Below, one piece after another: positions 1-5,832 of a stretch of DNA of 7,105 nt (its first letter is position 1; the number at the start of each line of letters is the position of its first letter). A model generated the notes under the pieces. The model made no database searches and had not been told where the DNA came from. It saw nothing but the letters and a program-made list of their open reading frames with translations. Origin of the DNA: Haloferacaceae archaeon. GTDB lineage: Archaea; Halobacteriota; Halobacteria; Halobacteriales; Haloferacaceae. The position numbers were made by a program, and so were the translations under genes. The stretch covers positions 1-7,105 of the forward strand of contig JAQCMZ010000543.1 of the NCBI GenBank assembly GCA_028274825.1, given 5' to 3'.

Positions 1-141
1 GGTCGGTTTGACTGAACACCCGAACACACCGCGTGTGTCCGTGGAGATCGCTCCACCACGACCCGATAGTGTCCGTCTCACCACGTCGAAGATGCGGGTT
101 TTGAGAGACACCACAGTTCTATTAGAGTTCTCAGTCAGCAT
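1..141 (-). CDS. Possible 5' part of an unidentified gene running off the left edge
   Basis: The minus strand is open from an ATG at 141-139 to the window edge, giving 47 codons. The peptide begins MLTENSNRTVVSLKTRIFDV and I do not recognise it. An alternative start is one of two adjacent GTG codons at 114-109. No convincing promoter box lies about 27 bases upstream of any of these starts. The plus strand is also open over the same stretch (positions 2-148, ending in TGA), and third-position G+C does not separate the two readings (roughly 60% against 56%). Either could be real, or neither. It is listed only so that the edge is not read as proven non-coding. Confidence 0.2.
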   Translation of the reverse strand, partial: MLTENSNRTVVSLKTRIFDVVRRTLSGRGGAISTDTRGVFGCSVKPT

Positions 142-185
142 TGGATGAAAATCTGTACTCTGTTTGTCTGACTGTGCCGTTGAAT

Positions 186-244
186 AGGAAGCGCCGTTTC
201 CTAAAAGTAGTGGTCGGCTTCACCCTCGGGGTCAAGCCCCGAGG
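186..244. other. Two consecutive small hairpins in a gene-poor stretch
   Basis: A 5-bp stem (AGGAA 186-190 with TTCCT 198-202, 7-base loop) is followed by a perfect 8-bp stem (CCTCGGGG 224-231 with CCCCGAGG 237-244, loop TCAAG). No T-run follows on the plus strand, so this is not a typical archaeal terminator. Hairpins with a GGGTCAAGCCC core resemble, from memory, non-coding parts of haloarchaeal IS200/IS605 right ends, but this is only a suggestion. Apart from these hairpins and the inverted-repeat element at 395-541, I see no gene or RNA in 142-567. Confidence 0.4.
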
Positions 245-394
245 CACTCGCCTTGCTTATCTGTAGATCGGCGACATTGTGACTGGTTTTCTCCCAGCGA
301 ACCGTTCGTTAATCCGGGCGAGCGGGTATATCGAGCTTCTACAAGCGATACAAGACGAATCCGTGAAAACATTGATCTATGGTAGCTTATGTGA

Positions 395-541
395 AGGGTG
401 TCATAGAACGGTTGGCATGGGTTTCTGATATCGGTCGAGAGGACTGCTATTGCTGCTTTTGAATGGCGGCACCATGTTCTCTCTCACAGACGCCGGGGTT
501 CTGGAAGCTCCTGAGGTGTGTGAATCGTTCTATGACACCCT
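395..541. mobile_element. MITE-like element with 16-bp terminal inverted repeats
   Basis: The left end AGGGTGTCATAGAACG (395-410) is the exact reverse complement of the right end CGTTCTATGACACCCT (526-541). The bases abutting the two ends form a direct repeat, TTATGTGA at 387-394 and GTATGTGA at 542-549, matching in 7 of 8 positions. Perfect terminal repeats plus an 8-bp flanking duplication, in a 147-bp unit too short for a transposase, are the signature of a non-autonomous DNA transposon (MITE) or a collapsed insertion sequence. The interior has no substantial ORF. It lies just beyond the 3' end of aroE and interrupts no recognisable gene. The parent IS family is not identified; 8-bp target duplications occur in several haloarchaeal IS groups. 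Confidence 0.72.
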
Positions 542-567
542 GTATGTGACCAACATCGCATACTAGA

Positions 568-1380
568 CTAGCTGTGTTCAGTCAGGTGGGATCGCAACGC
601 ATCGTTCATCGCCCTCACAGGGGCTTCTTCGCCGGTCCATCGCTCGAATGCTTCGACACCCTGAAACAGGAGCATCCAAGCCCCTTCGACGGTGTTTGCT
701 CCCGTGTCAGTTGCATCACGGAGCAGTTGCGTCTCGATTGGCGTGTACACAGCATCAAGAACTGTCAGCTCTGGGTGTAGAAGCTCCGCCGGAACTGGGG
801 TCTCTGCTTCCTCCATCCCCACACTCGTCGCATTCACCAGCAGGTCGGCACCAGAGAGCCGATCAGCGAGCGAGTCTAACCCAGCCCCCGTTGCTCCGGG
901 AACCTCATCGGCGAGATCTCTTGCCCGTTCTGCCGTCCGATTCGCGATATGGACGCTAGAGCCGGCGTCAGCCAGCCCGAACGCTGCCGCTCGCCCGGCA
1001 CCTCCAGCCCCGACCACCACTGCGTTTCGGTCATCAATCGTAATACCGTGTTCATTTAACGCTCGGGTGACACCAATAGCGTCGGTGTTGTACCCTCGCG
1101 GACCATCGTCAGTGAATTCGATTGTATTGACAGCCCCGATCCGTTTGGCGAGCGGTGCCGGATCGACCAGTTCTAACACGTCCTGTTTGAACGGGATGGT
1201 CACGTTGAGTCCACCAACCCCGAGCGCGTCAGCTCCCTGAATCGCCGACTGCAGTTCTGTTGGGTCCGGTTCGAATGTGAGGTAGCGTGCCTCGAGGCCG
1301 AGTGAGTTGTACCCTGCTTCGTGCATCGGCGGTGACAGTGAGTGACCGACTGGATTCCCAATCAACCCGTACACATCCAT
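568..1380 (-). CDS. aroE: Shikimate dehydrogenase (NADP+), shikimate pathway
   Basis: This 270-aa cytoplasmic enzyme reduces 3-dehydroshikimate to shikimate with NADPH, the fourth step towards chorismate and the aromatic amino acids. The N-terminal substrate domain begins MDVYGLIGNPVGHSLSP, with the SLS shikimate-binding serines at residues 14-16. The NVTIPFK block ends at the expected catalytic Lys65, and the partner aspartate is Asp100 in GYNTD (97-100). The Rossmann half has the glycine loop GAGGAGR (124-130) and the NADP-phosphate-recognising NRTAER (147-152). The NATSVGM block and the C-terminal GAWMLLFQG (233-241) are also present. The length is normal for the family. The frame stays open upstream to 1482, but the extra 34 residues are Arg-rich and unlike AroE, so the ATG at 1380 is chosen. 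A weak T-rich box sits 27 bases upstream, inside a palindrome (1406-1432). The gene is divergent from the exchanger and its 3' end lies 26 bp from the MITE-like element. Confidence 0.96.
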   Translation of the reverse strand: MDVYGLIGNPVGHSLSPPMHEAGYNSLGLEARYLTFEPDPTELQSAIQGADALGVGGLNVTIPFKQDVLELVDPAPLAKRIGAVNTIEFTDDGPRGYNTDAIGVTRALNEHGITIDDRNAVVVGAGGAGRAAAFGLADAGSSVHIANRTAERARDLADEVPGATGAGLDSLADRLSGADLLVNATSVGMEEAETPVPAELLHPELTVLDAVYTPIETQLLRDATDTGANTVEGAWMLLFQGVEAFERWTGEEAPVRAMNDALRSHLTEHS

Positions 1381-1405
1381 ACAGTCTCCGAGGCCGGCAG
1401 CCAGA

Positions 1406-1432
1406 AAAACGCCGCGCAGACCCCGGCGTTTT
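1406..1432 (-). promoter_or_regulatory. Palindrome over the probable aroE promoter box
   Basis: AAAACGCC (1406-1413) and GGCGTTTT (1425-1432) are perfect inverted repeats separated by 11 bases. Read on the minus strand, the T-run at 1409-1405 is centred about 27 bases before the aroE ATG, the usual distance for the TATA-like box of a leaderless haloarchaeal transcript. The palindrome could therefore be an operator overlapping the TATA/BRE region. If transcription starts further upstream it could instead be a hairpin followed by T's in the leader. The sequence alone does not separate these two possibilities. Confidence 0.5.
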
Positions 1433-1579
1433 CCCCTTTGTCGTGCTGGAGACGATGGGATTGCCCGGAGCCACCTTCTCACGGACAGAGCCGAGTACTC
1501 AGTCTGGTTGTCGGTACAGCCACCCAGGGAATTCGAGTGACGCAGTAGACGACCAGTGTCCTTCCAGGAAAGCGATAGG

Positions 1580-1586
1580 ACTTAAC
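1580..1586 (+). promoter_or_regulatory. Probable TATA-like box for the CaCA exchanger gene
   Basis: The motif ACTTAAC is centred about 27 bases upstream of the GTG at 1610, preceded by the purine-rich AGCGATAGG. This matches the arrangement expected for a haloarchaeal leaderless transcript starting at or next to the initiation codon. No Shine-Dalgarno sequence lies before the GTG, consistent with leaderless translation. Confidence 0.55.
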
Positions 1587-1609
1587 CGCCGTCTAGTCGA
1601 GTCAGACAC

Positions 1610-2560
1610 GTGTTTGTGGGCTTGCCGCTCGTGCAGGTTGGGTTGCTCATGCTCGGCATTCTCTTGTTGTATGTCGGCGCGGAGATGCTGGTGAAGGGCG
1701 CGTCTGAGCTCGCGCTCGGATTCGGACTCCAAGCAGCAACTGTCGGCGTGACCGTCATCGCGTTCGCGACGACAGCTCCCGAGCTGTTCGTGGCTGTTAT
1801 TGGCGCAGTGACCGTCTCCACAGATATCGGGTTGGGAGCGATTCTCGGGTCGAATATCGCCAATATTGGGCTCGTGTTGGGAATCTCGGCAATGATTCGG
1901 CCCATTGAGGTGTCCAGAACAGTGCTCCGGTATCATGTTCCGTTCATGTTTGCCGCAGTTCTCCTATTGGTCGGTCTTGGGTGGGACGGTCAGATTGGCC
2001 GACCCGGCGGTGCAGTTCTGCTCGCGATGCTCATCGTGTTCACGGTTGTTATCGTCCGGCAAATCAAAGACCATCAAGCAGCCCAGCCGCAAGAAGACCG
2101 CGCTGAGACTCCTGATACTGGTGTCACAGAGATAGCGCTCATCATCGGAGGACTGGTGGCGCTGGTGGGAGGATCCCGATGGCTGATTACTGGCGGTCGC
2201 GGACTGCTCGCTGCGGCAGGAATCCCCGATTTAGTAATCGGTCTCACTGTGTTGGCGATTGGCACATCCCTCCCGGAGTTAGCCGCTTCCGCGGTGAGTG
2301 CCATCCGCGACGAGGCGAGTTTCAGCATTGGGAACGTCGTCGGCTCGAATATCTACAATATTCTGGCAGTTATCGGTATTCTCGCTGTGCTGGAGCCGAT
2401 CTCGGTCGCACCTGGCGTCCGTGCGTTCGAGTTCCCTGTGCTGGTTGTGTTCACTGTGGTGGTGATCGGGATCATGTGGCGAAAAACACACGTCTCGCGC
2501 GTCGAGGGTGGAATTCTTGCGATCGGGTACGGCGTATTCATCTACTCGCTCACTCTGTGA
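1610..2560 (+). CDS. CaCA-family Na+/Ca2+ (cation/Ca2+) exchanger, YrbG/NCX_Mj type
   Basis: This 316-aa polytopic membrane protein probably exchanges Ca2+ or another cation against Na+ or H+ across the cytoplasmic membrane. It has the inverted repeat of the family: an alpha-1 block GVTVIAFATTAPEL (46-59) plus GAILGSNIANIG (77-88), and an alpha-2 block GLTVLAIGTSLPEL (211-224) plus GNVVGSNIYNIL (241-252). Glu58 and Glu223 occupy the positions of the ion-binding glutamates of NCX_Mj. Asn85 and Asn250 lie in the GSN-x-x-N motifs. About ten hydrophobic segments can be drawn, split by a charged loop at roughly 150-171. The length is normal for prokaryotic members. The start is GTG, chosen because the protein begins directly at the first membrane segment and a TATA-like box lies 27 bases upstream. 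Ion specificity cannot be assigned from sequence alone. The gene is divergent from aroE, with no evident operon partner. Confidence 0.93.
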   Translation: MFVGLPLVQVGLLMLGILLLYVGAEMLVKGASELALGFGLQAATVGVTVIAFATTAPELFVAVIGAVTVSTDIGLGAILGSNIANIGLVLGISAMIRPIEVSRTVLRYHVPFMFAAVLLLVGLGWDGQIGRPGGAVLLAMLIVFTVVIVRQIKDHQAAQPQEDRAETPDTGVTEIALIIGGLVALVGGSRWLITGGRGLLAAAGIPDLVIGLTVLAIGTSLPELAASAVSAIRDEASFSIGNVVGSNIYNILAVIGILAVLEPISVAPGVRAFEFPVLVVFTVVVIGIMWRKTHVSRVEGGILAIGYGVFIYSLTL

Positions 2561-2637
2561 CCCTTCCGTGAGGTTGCTGGCAGTACTGGCCGCTTGCTGT
2601 CGGCGGTTTCGGGAGATGTAGGTGTCTCATCAATCTC

Positions 2638-2673
2638 TTGACTTCCTCCCCGCCTGTCGGCGAGGATTCCTCC
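2638..2673 (-). mobile_element. Orphan right-end motif of an IS200/IS605 (IS1341, TnpB-type) element
   Basis: Read on the minus strand, the segment runs GGAGGAATCCTCGCC, GACA, GGCGGGG, AGGAAGTCAA. The core forms a 7-bp hairpin with one G-U pair (CCCCGCC 2648-2654 with GGCGAGG 2659-2665 on the plus strand, 4-base loop). From memory, GGCGGGGAGGAAGTCAA is the recurrent terminal motif of haloarchaeal TnpB-only elements, where it forms the 3' scaffold of the overlapping omega-RNA or sotRNA. No tnpB lies on its 5' side: that space (minus strand, above 2673) is a short intergenic stretch followed by dtdA on the other strand. It is therefore a solo remnant or a domesticated RNA-end. The rest of the 2561-2898 gap holds no gene I can support. 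Confidence 0.6.
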
Positions 2674-2823
2674 GTCGGTGATCCACCCAGACGGTTACCT
2701 CGGCTGTGAACTCACGGGTTTGCTGAGGCTGGTTTGGTCAACTGAGCGTGACTGTTCCTCAAAATCGTCGAGTATCCAGTCATGCTCATTCCACTCTCAG
2801 TGTGCCCCCTCACTAGTATTGGG

Positions 2824-2830
2824 TTAAGAT
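2824..2830 (+). promoter_or_regulatory. Possible TATA-like box for dtdA
   Basis: TTAAGAT is the best A/T box before dtdA. It would place transcription start near 2852, leaving a leader of roughly 35-47 bases before the candidate GTG codons at 2887-2899. It lies within the in-frame open stretch that extends back to 2782, which argues mildly against translation from the more distant ATG. Confidence 0.3.
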
Positions 2831-2886
2831 TCGAGATGTGCACCGCTCGTGTGTCCCGAATCGATGGCTATTCGCCAACGCAGGAT

Positions 2887-2904
2887 GTGATTGTGATTGT
2901 GATC
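2887..2904 (+). repeat. Three-copy hexamer repeat at the dtdA start (GTGATT, GTGATT, GTGATC)
   Basis: Three tandem hexamers stand in the dtdA frame, each beginning with GTG, so each is a possible initiation codon encoding V/M-I. Slippage would change the N-terminus by two residues without shifting frame. The third copy (2899) matches the conserved family N-terminus best. Confidence 0.6.
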
Positions 2905-4383
2905 GCGATTGTGGTTAGTCGTGGCGACCGCGCGTCCCAGCACATCGGTGACCATCTGCTAGATATTGGTGACTGGGCCGACCACGTCGATACGTCTCAA
3001 CCGGATGTTGACGGCGGTGGCAGCTACTACCGGCAGGACGGGGTGGAACTTCGCGAATTTGAACAACTCCACATCCACATGGAAGATCCAGTCTCCGCGT
3101 TCTCACAGCCGGAGGCGGTCTCGGCCGTCATCTTTGTCTCTCGCCACTCGGGCGACACTGGCCCGCTGCTCACGGCACATTTTACTGGAAACTTTGGTGA
3201 TGCTGAGTACGGCGGTCGGCCAGGGTCGTTTGCGCCGGCGGCTCCGGCTCTCCAGAAGCGACTGGTTGAGCAGTTCAAAGCTCACGCCCCCTCTGAGTAT
3301 GATGTCGGAATCGAGTGCACACATCACGGCCCGACCGAGCTATCAGTGCCGGGCCTGTTTGCCGAACTCGGAAGCGACGAGCCACAGTGGGACGACCCGC
3401 GCGGTGCCGGTGCCGTCGCGAGAGCCGTTCTCGATGTGACCTCCTCTGGCTCGGATCGCCGGCCAGACCTCGTTGGAGCAGACGGGTCCCGCCGGCACCT
3501 GGTCGGCTTTGGCGGAGGACACTACGTCCCCCGATTCACACGTATTGTCGAAAAGACAGCCTGGGCTGTTGGTCATATCGGGTCGGATTGGCAACTCGAC
3601 ACTCTGGACACTCCCGACAACGGCACCGACCCTGACGACACTGCTGAACTCGACACCCCTGACAATCCCGACGACTTCTCGGAATCTGCCGAGGTGGTTC
3701 AGGAGATATTCTCGGCAAGTCGAGCCGGAGTGGCCGTCATCGAGGGTGACCGCCCCGCGTTGGTGTCCACTATTAGGAGACTCGGCTACCGGGTGGTGAG
3801 CGAGACGTGGGTATCGGTTGTCGACGACCGACCGCTGGTGCTTGTCGACGCGCTCGAGGATTGTCTCGTGTCAGTCGACTCCGGACTTCGGTTCGGCAGG
3901 CAACAGCCCAACCCACCGACAGATGGGTGGGAAAGCGCTACCCCCGCGGCTATCGAGGACTCTCTTGTCATCCACCCGTTCCCACATGAGTTACTCTCGC
4001 GAACACAGGGGATTGATTCTGCCCGCGCTCGCGAAGTCGTAATCGAGCATACTGTCGCATTTGATACTGAACAGGCTGGCTCCCGGGCGGCAGGCGAGGC
4101 TGGATTCACCTCGTCGGAGGCGTACAACGCACTCGTTGCGGGACTCGTCGACATGGTCCGAGAACGATACGACGAGGTTGACCGCGACTCTGGGGTCGTT
4201 ATCGCCCGCGAAACCAAATTTGACCCGGCTCTCGCGAAAAAGCGGGGTGTCCCCGAAGGGCCCGCGTTCGGTAAACTTGCGAACGGGAATCCCGTCGAAG
4301 TAGACGGTGATCAGGTGACGCCTGATCAAGTGAGCCGCGTCACTGAGGAGCGATATCGGGTCGATCGACTCGATCGCGACTAA
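2899..4383 (+). CDS. dtdA: D-aminoacyl-tRNA deacylase, GEK1/DtdA family
   Basis: The product, 494 aa from the chosen start, hydrolyses D-amino acids mis-attached to tRNA. The family is the archaeal and plant zinc-dependent type, unrelated to bacterial DTD. Recognisable blocks are MIAIVVSR at the N-terminus, GGGSYYR (39-45), HSGDTGPLLTAHFTGNFG (83-100) with metal-candidate histidines, IECTHHGPTE (138-147), ELGSDEPQW (156-164), VGFGGGHYVPRFT (202-214) and WAVGHIG (222-228). The C-terminal block reads FDPALAKKRGVPEGPAFGKL (441-460). The frame is open back to an ATG at 2782, but that extension does not look like the family, and one of the GTG codons at 2887, 2893 or 2899 is preferred. A low-complexity acidic insert at about 234-262 repeats LDTPDN twice (236-241, 251-256), apparently extra compared with relatives. 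The next gene, ftsZ1, is on the same strand 258 bp away, so separate promoters are likely. Confidence 0.92.
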   Translation: MIAIVVSRGDRASQHIGDHLLDIGDWADHVDTSQPDVDGGGSYYRQDGVELREFEQLHIHMEDPVSAFSQPEAVSAVIFVSRHSGDTGPLLTAHFTGNFGDAEYGGRPGSFAPAAPALQKRLVEQFKAHAPSEYDVGIECTHHGPTELSVPGLFAELGSDEPQWDDPRGAGAVARAVLDVTSSGSDRRPDLVGADGSRRHLVGFGGGHYVPRFTRIVEKTAWAVGHIGSDWQLDTLDTPDNGTDPDDTAELDTPDNPDDFSESAEVVQEIFSASRAGVAVIEGDRPALVSTIRRLGYRVVSETWVSVVDDRPLVLVDALEDCLVSVDSGLRFGRQQPNPPTDGWESATPAAIEDSLVIHPFPHELLSRTQGIDSARAREVVIEHTVAFDTEQAGSRAAGEAGFTSSEAYNALVAGLVDMVRERYDEVDRDSGVVIARETKFDPALAKKRGVPEGPAFGKLANGNPVEVDGDQVTPDQVSRVTEERYRVDRLDRD

Positions 4384-4641
4384 CTGAGTCTCTGCTGGTC
4401 TCCCGATCTTACAATCAGTTTCAGTATCAGCGTTTGAGATGTGGCCGCTTTCAGTACTGTCTCGTTCGGCCTGCGGCCCCGTTGTCCAGTGGTGTTGTCT
4501 CTCCTTTTGCCGCCAGATAATGATACTGCAGACTGCTCGACTGATTTGGTGCACGACACAACACTGTGAATAAAATGTCTGACTCATGTCTGACGAAGGG
4601 GAAGGATGAATAGGGTCGCTCTGCAACGAGTGCTTATAATT

Positions 4642-5772
4642 ATGGATTCTATCATTGATGATGCTATCGACGAGGCCGAGCAGGGGGGGGAAGCTCCCGG
4701 GGAGTTCGACAGCGGCTCCGGGGCCCACTCAAGCACGATGACAGACGATGAACTTGAGGATGTTCTCCAAGACCTGCAGACGAATATCACCGTTATCGGC
4801 TGTGGCGGCGCCGGTGGAAACACGGTTCATCGGATGCAAAAAGAGGGAATTCACGGGGCAAAACTCGTCGCTGCTAACACTGATGTTCAGCATCTGGTCG
4901 ATGTTGGCGCTGACACCAAGATTCTAATGGGTCAGCAGAAGACCCAGGGACGGGGTGCTGGGTCGGTTCCGCAGGTGGGTGAAGAGGCTGCAATCGAGTC
5001 ACAGGAGGATATCTCTGACGCCATTGAAGGCTCTGATATGGTGTTTGTCACTGCCGGTCTCGGCGGAGGAACTGGCACCGGTTCAGCGCCCGTCGTCGCC
5101 AAGGCGGCTCGCGATGCCGGTGCGCTGACTATCTCGATCGTCACGACACCGTTCACCGCGGAAGGGGAGGTTCGCCGGACAAATGCCGACGCAGGACTCG
5201 AGCGACTCCGCAATGTCTCCGACACGGTGATCGTCGTGCCGAACGACCGGCTGCTTGACGCAGTCGGGAAACTCCCCGTTCGGCAAGCCTTCAAAATATC
5301 TGACGAGGTGCTCATGCGCTCGGTGAAAGGCATCACTGAACTGATTACCAAACCTGGACTCGTCAATCTCGACTTTGCCGATGTCCGCACTGTCATGGAG
5401 AAGGGTGGTGTCGCGATGATCGGGCTCGGAGAGTCCGACTCGAGCTCGAAGGCACAAGACTCAGTGAAATCTGCGCTTCGGTCGCCCCTGTTAGATGTGG
5501 ATATCTCGGGTGCGACCTCTGCACTGGTGAATGTCACCGGCGGCACTGACATGTCGATTGAGGAGGCTGAGGGCGTCGTTGAAGGGATCTACGACCGAAT
5601 CGATCCCAGCGCTCGCATCATCTGGGGGACCTCTGTTGACGAGGATCTCGACGGAGAGATGCGCACTATGATTGTCGTCACCGGTGTTGAATCTCCACAG
5701 ATCTACGGCCGTAACGGCGACGCACAAGACGTCGCAGAAAGCCAACTTGAAGATATTGATTACGTCGAATAG
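4642..5772 (+). CDS. ftsZ1: Cell division protein FtsZ, FtsZ1-type tubulin homologue
   Basis: This is a 376-aa cytoplasmic GTPase that polymerises at the future division site; in haloarchaea FtsZ1 assembles early and helps organise the ring together with FtsZ2. The N-terminal tail is acidic and disordered-looking (1-48). The GTPase core carries GCGGAGGN (53-60), AANTD (77-81), the tubulin T-loop GGGTGTG (141-147) and the guanine-binding NADAGLERL (181-189). The T7 loop NLDFADVRTVM (242-252) has catalytic Asp244 and Asp247. The C-terminal domain ends in acidic DIDYVE. The frame opens at 4606 with 12 extra residues, but MDSI at 4642 matches the usual haloarchaeal FtsZ1 N-terminus, so that ATG is chosen. 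There is no Shine-Dalgarno before it. A/T boxes at about 4567-4576 and 4634-4640 are possible promoter elements, neither ideally placed. A run of eight G's (4683-4690) lies in the tail. A probable terminator follows the stop. Confidence 0.97.
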   Translation: MDSIIDDAIDEAEQGGEAPGEFDSGSGAHSSTMTDDELEDVLQDLQTNITVIGCGGAGGNTVHRMQKEGIHGAKLVAANTDVQHLVDVGADTKILMGQQKTQGRGAGSVPQVGEEAAIESQEDISDAIEGSDMVFVTAGLGGGTGTGSAPVVAKAARDAGALTISIVTTPFTAEGEVRRTNADAGLERLRNVSDTVIVVPNDRLLDAVGKLPVRQAFKISDEVLMRSVKGITELITKPGLVNLDFADVRTVMEKGGVAMIGLGESDSSSKAQDSVKSALRSPLLDVDISGATSALVNVTGGTDMSIEEAEGVVEGIYDRIDPSARIIWGTSVDEDLDGEMRTMIVVTGVESPQIYGRNGDAQDVAESQLEDIDYVE

Positions 5773-5798
5773 GTCGCCAGAGCAGTTTACTGACTGTG

Positions 5799-5832
5799 AA
5801 GCGAAATTTCTCTTTCCGCTTTTCTCTTTTTT
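5799..5832 (+). terminator. Probable terminator of ftsZ1
   Basis: A short imperfect stem (AAGCGAAA 5799-5806 against TTTCCGCTT 5813-5821, one bulged C) is followed by a pyrimidine tract ending in six T's (5827-5832). T-rich tracts are the main termination signal in archaea, so the tract matters more than the stem. It starts 27 bases after the ftsZ1 stop. Confidence 0.6.

Noticed and set aside
9..584. 11-bp inverted match TGACTGAACAC between the window start (9-19) and the aroE 3' end (574-584)
   Set aside because: The match does not extend beyond 11 bp and may be chance; it is not centred on the MITE-like element and has no flanking duplication.
692..1240. 182-codon plus-strand frame opposite aroE
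   Set aside because: Low-complexity Ser/Ala/Pro composition typical of antisense reading; aroE on the other strand has catalytic and cofactor motifs.
2725..2810. Minus-strand frame of about 32 codons ending in TAA at 2679-2700 region, considered as a tnpB C-terminal remnant next to the right-end motif
   Set aside because: No TnpB zinc-finger or catalytic motif is visible and the frame lacks a start, so similarity to TnpB cannot be supported.
4596..4641. Alternative ftsZ1 start at ATG 4606, preceded by a purine-rich GGGGAAGG
   Set aside because: The purine run directly abuts the ATG, too close for a ribosome site, and the added residues do not resemble FtsZ1, whereas MDSI at 4642 does.
3991..4728. 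245-codon open frame on the minus strand spanning the 3' part of dtdA, the gap and the start of ftsZ1
   Set aside because: It overlaps two well-supported plus-strand genes, has no recognisable domain, and is the kind of antisense frame expected opposite G/C-ending codons.
4932..5552. 206-codon minus-strand frame inside ftsZ1
   Set aside because: Ser/Thr/Pro-rich shadow opposite a gene with clear GTPase motifs; no independent promoter or family resemblance.
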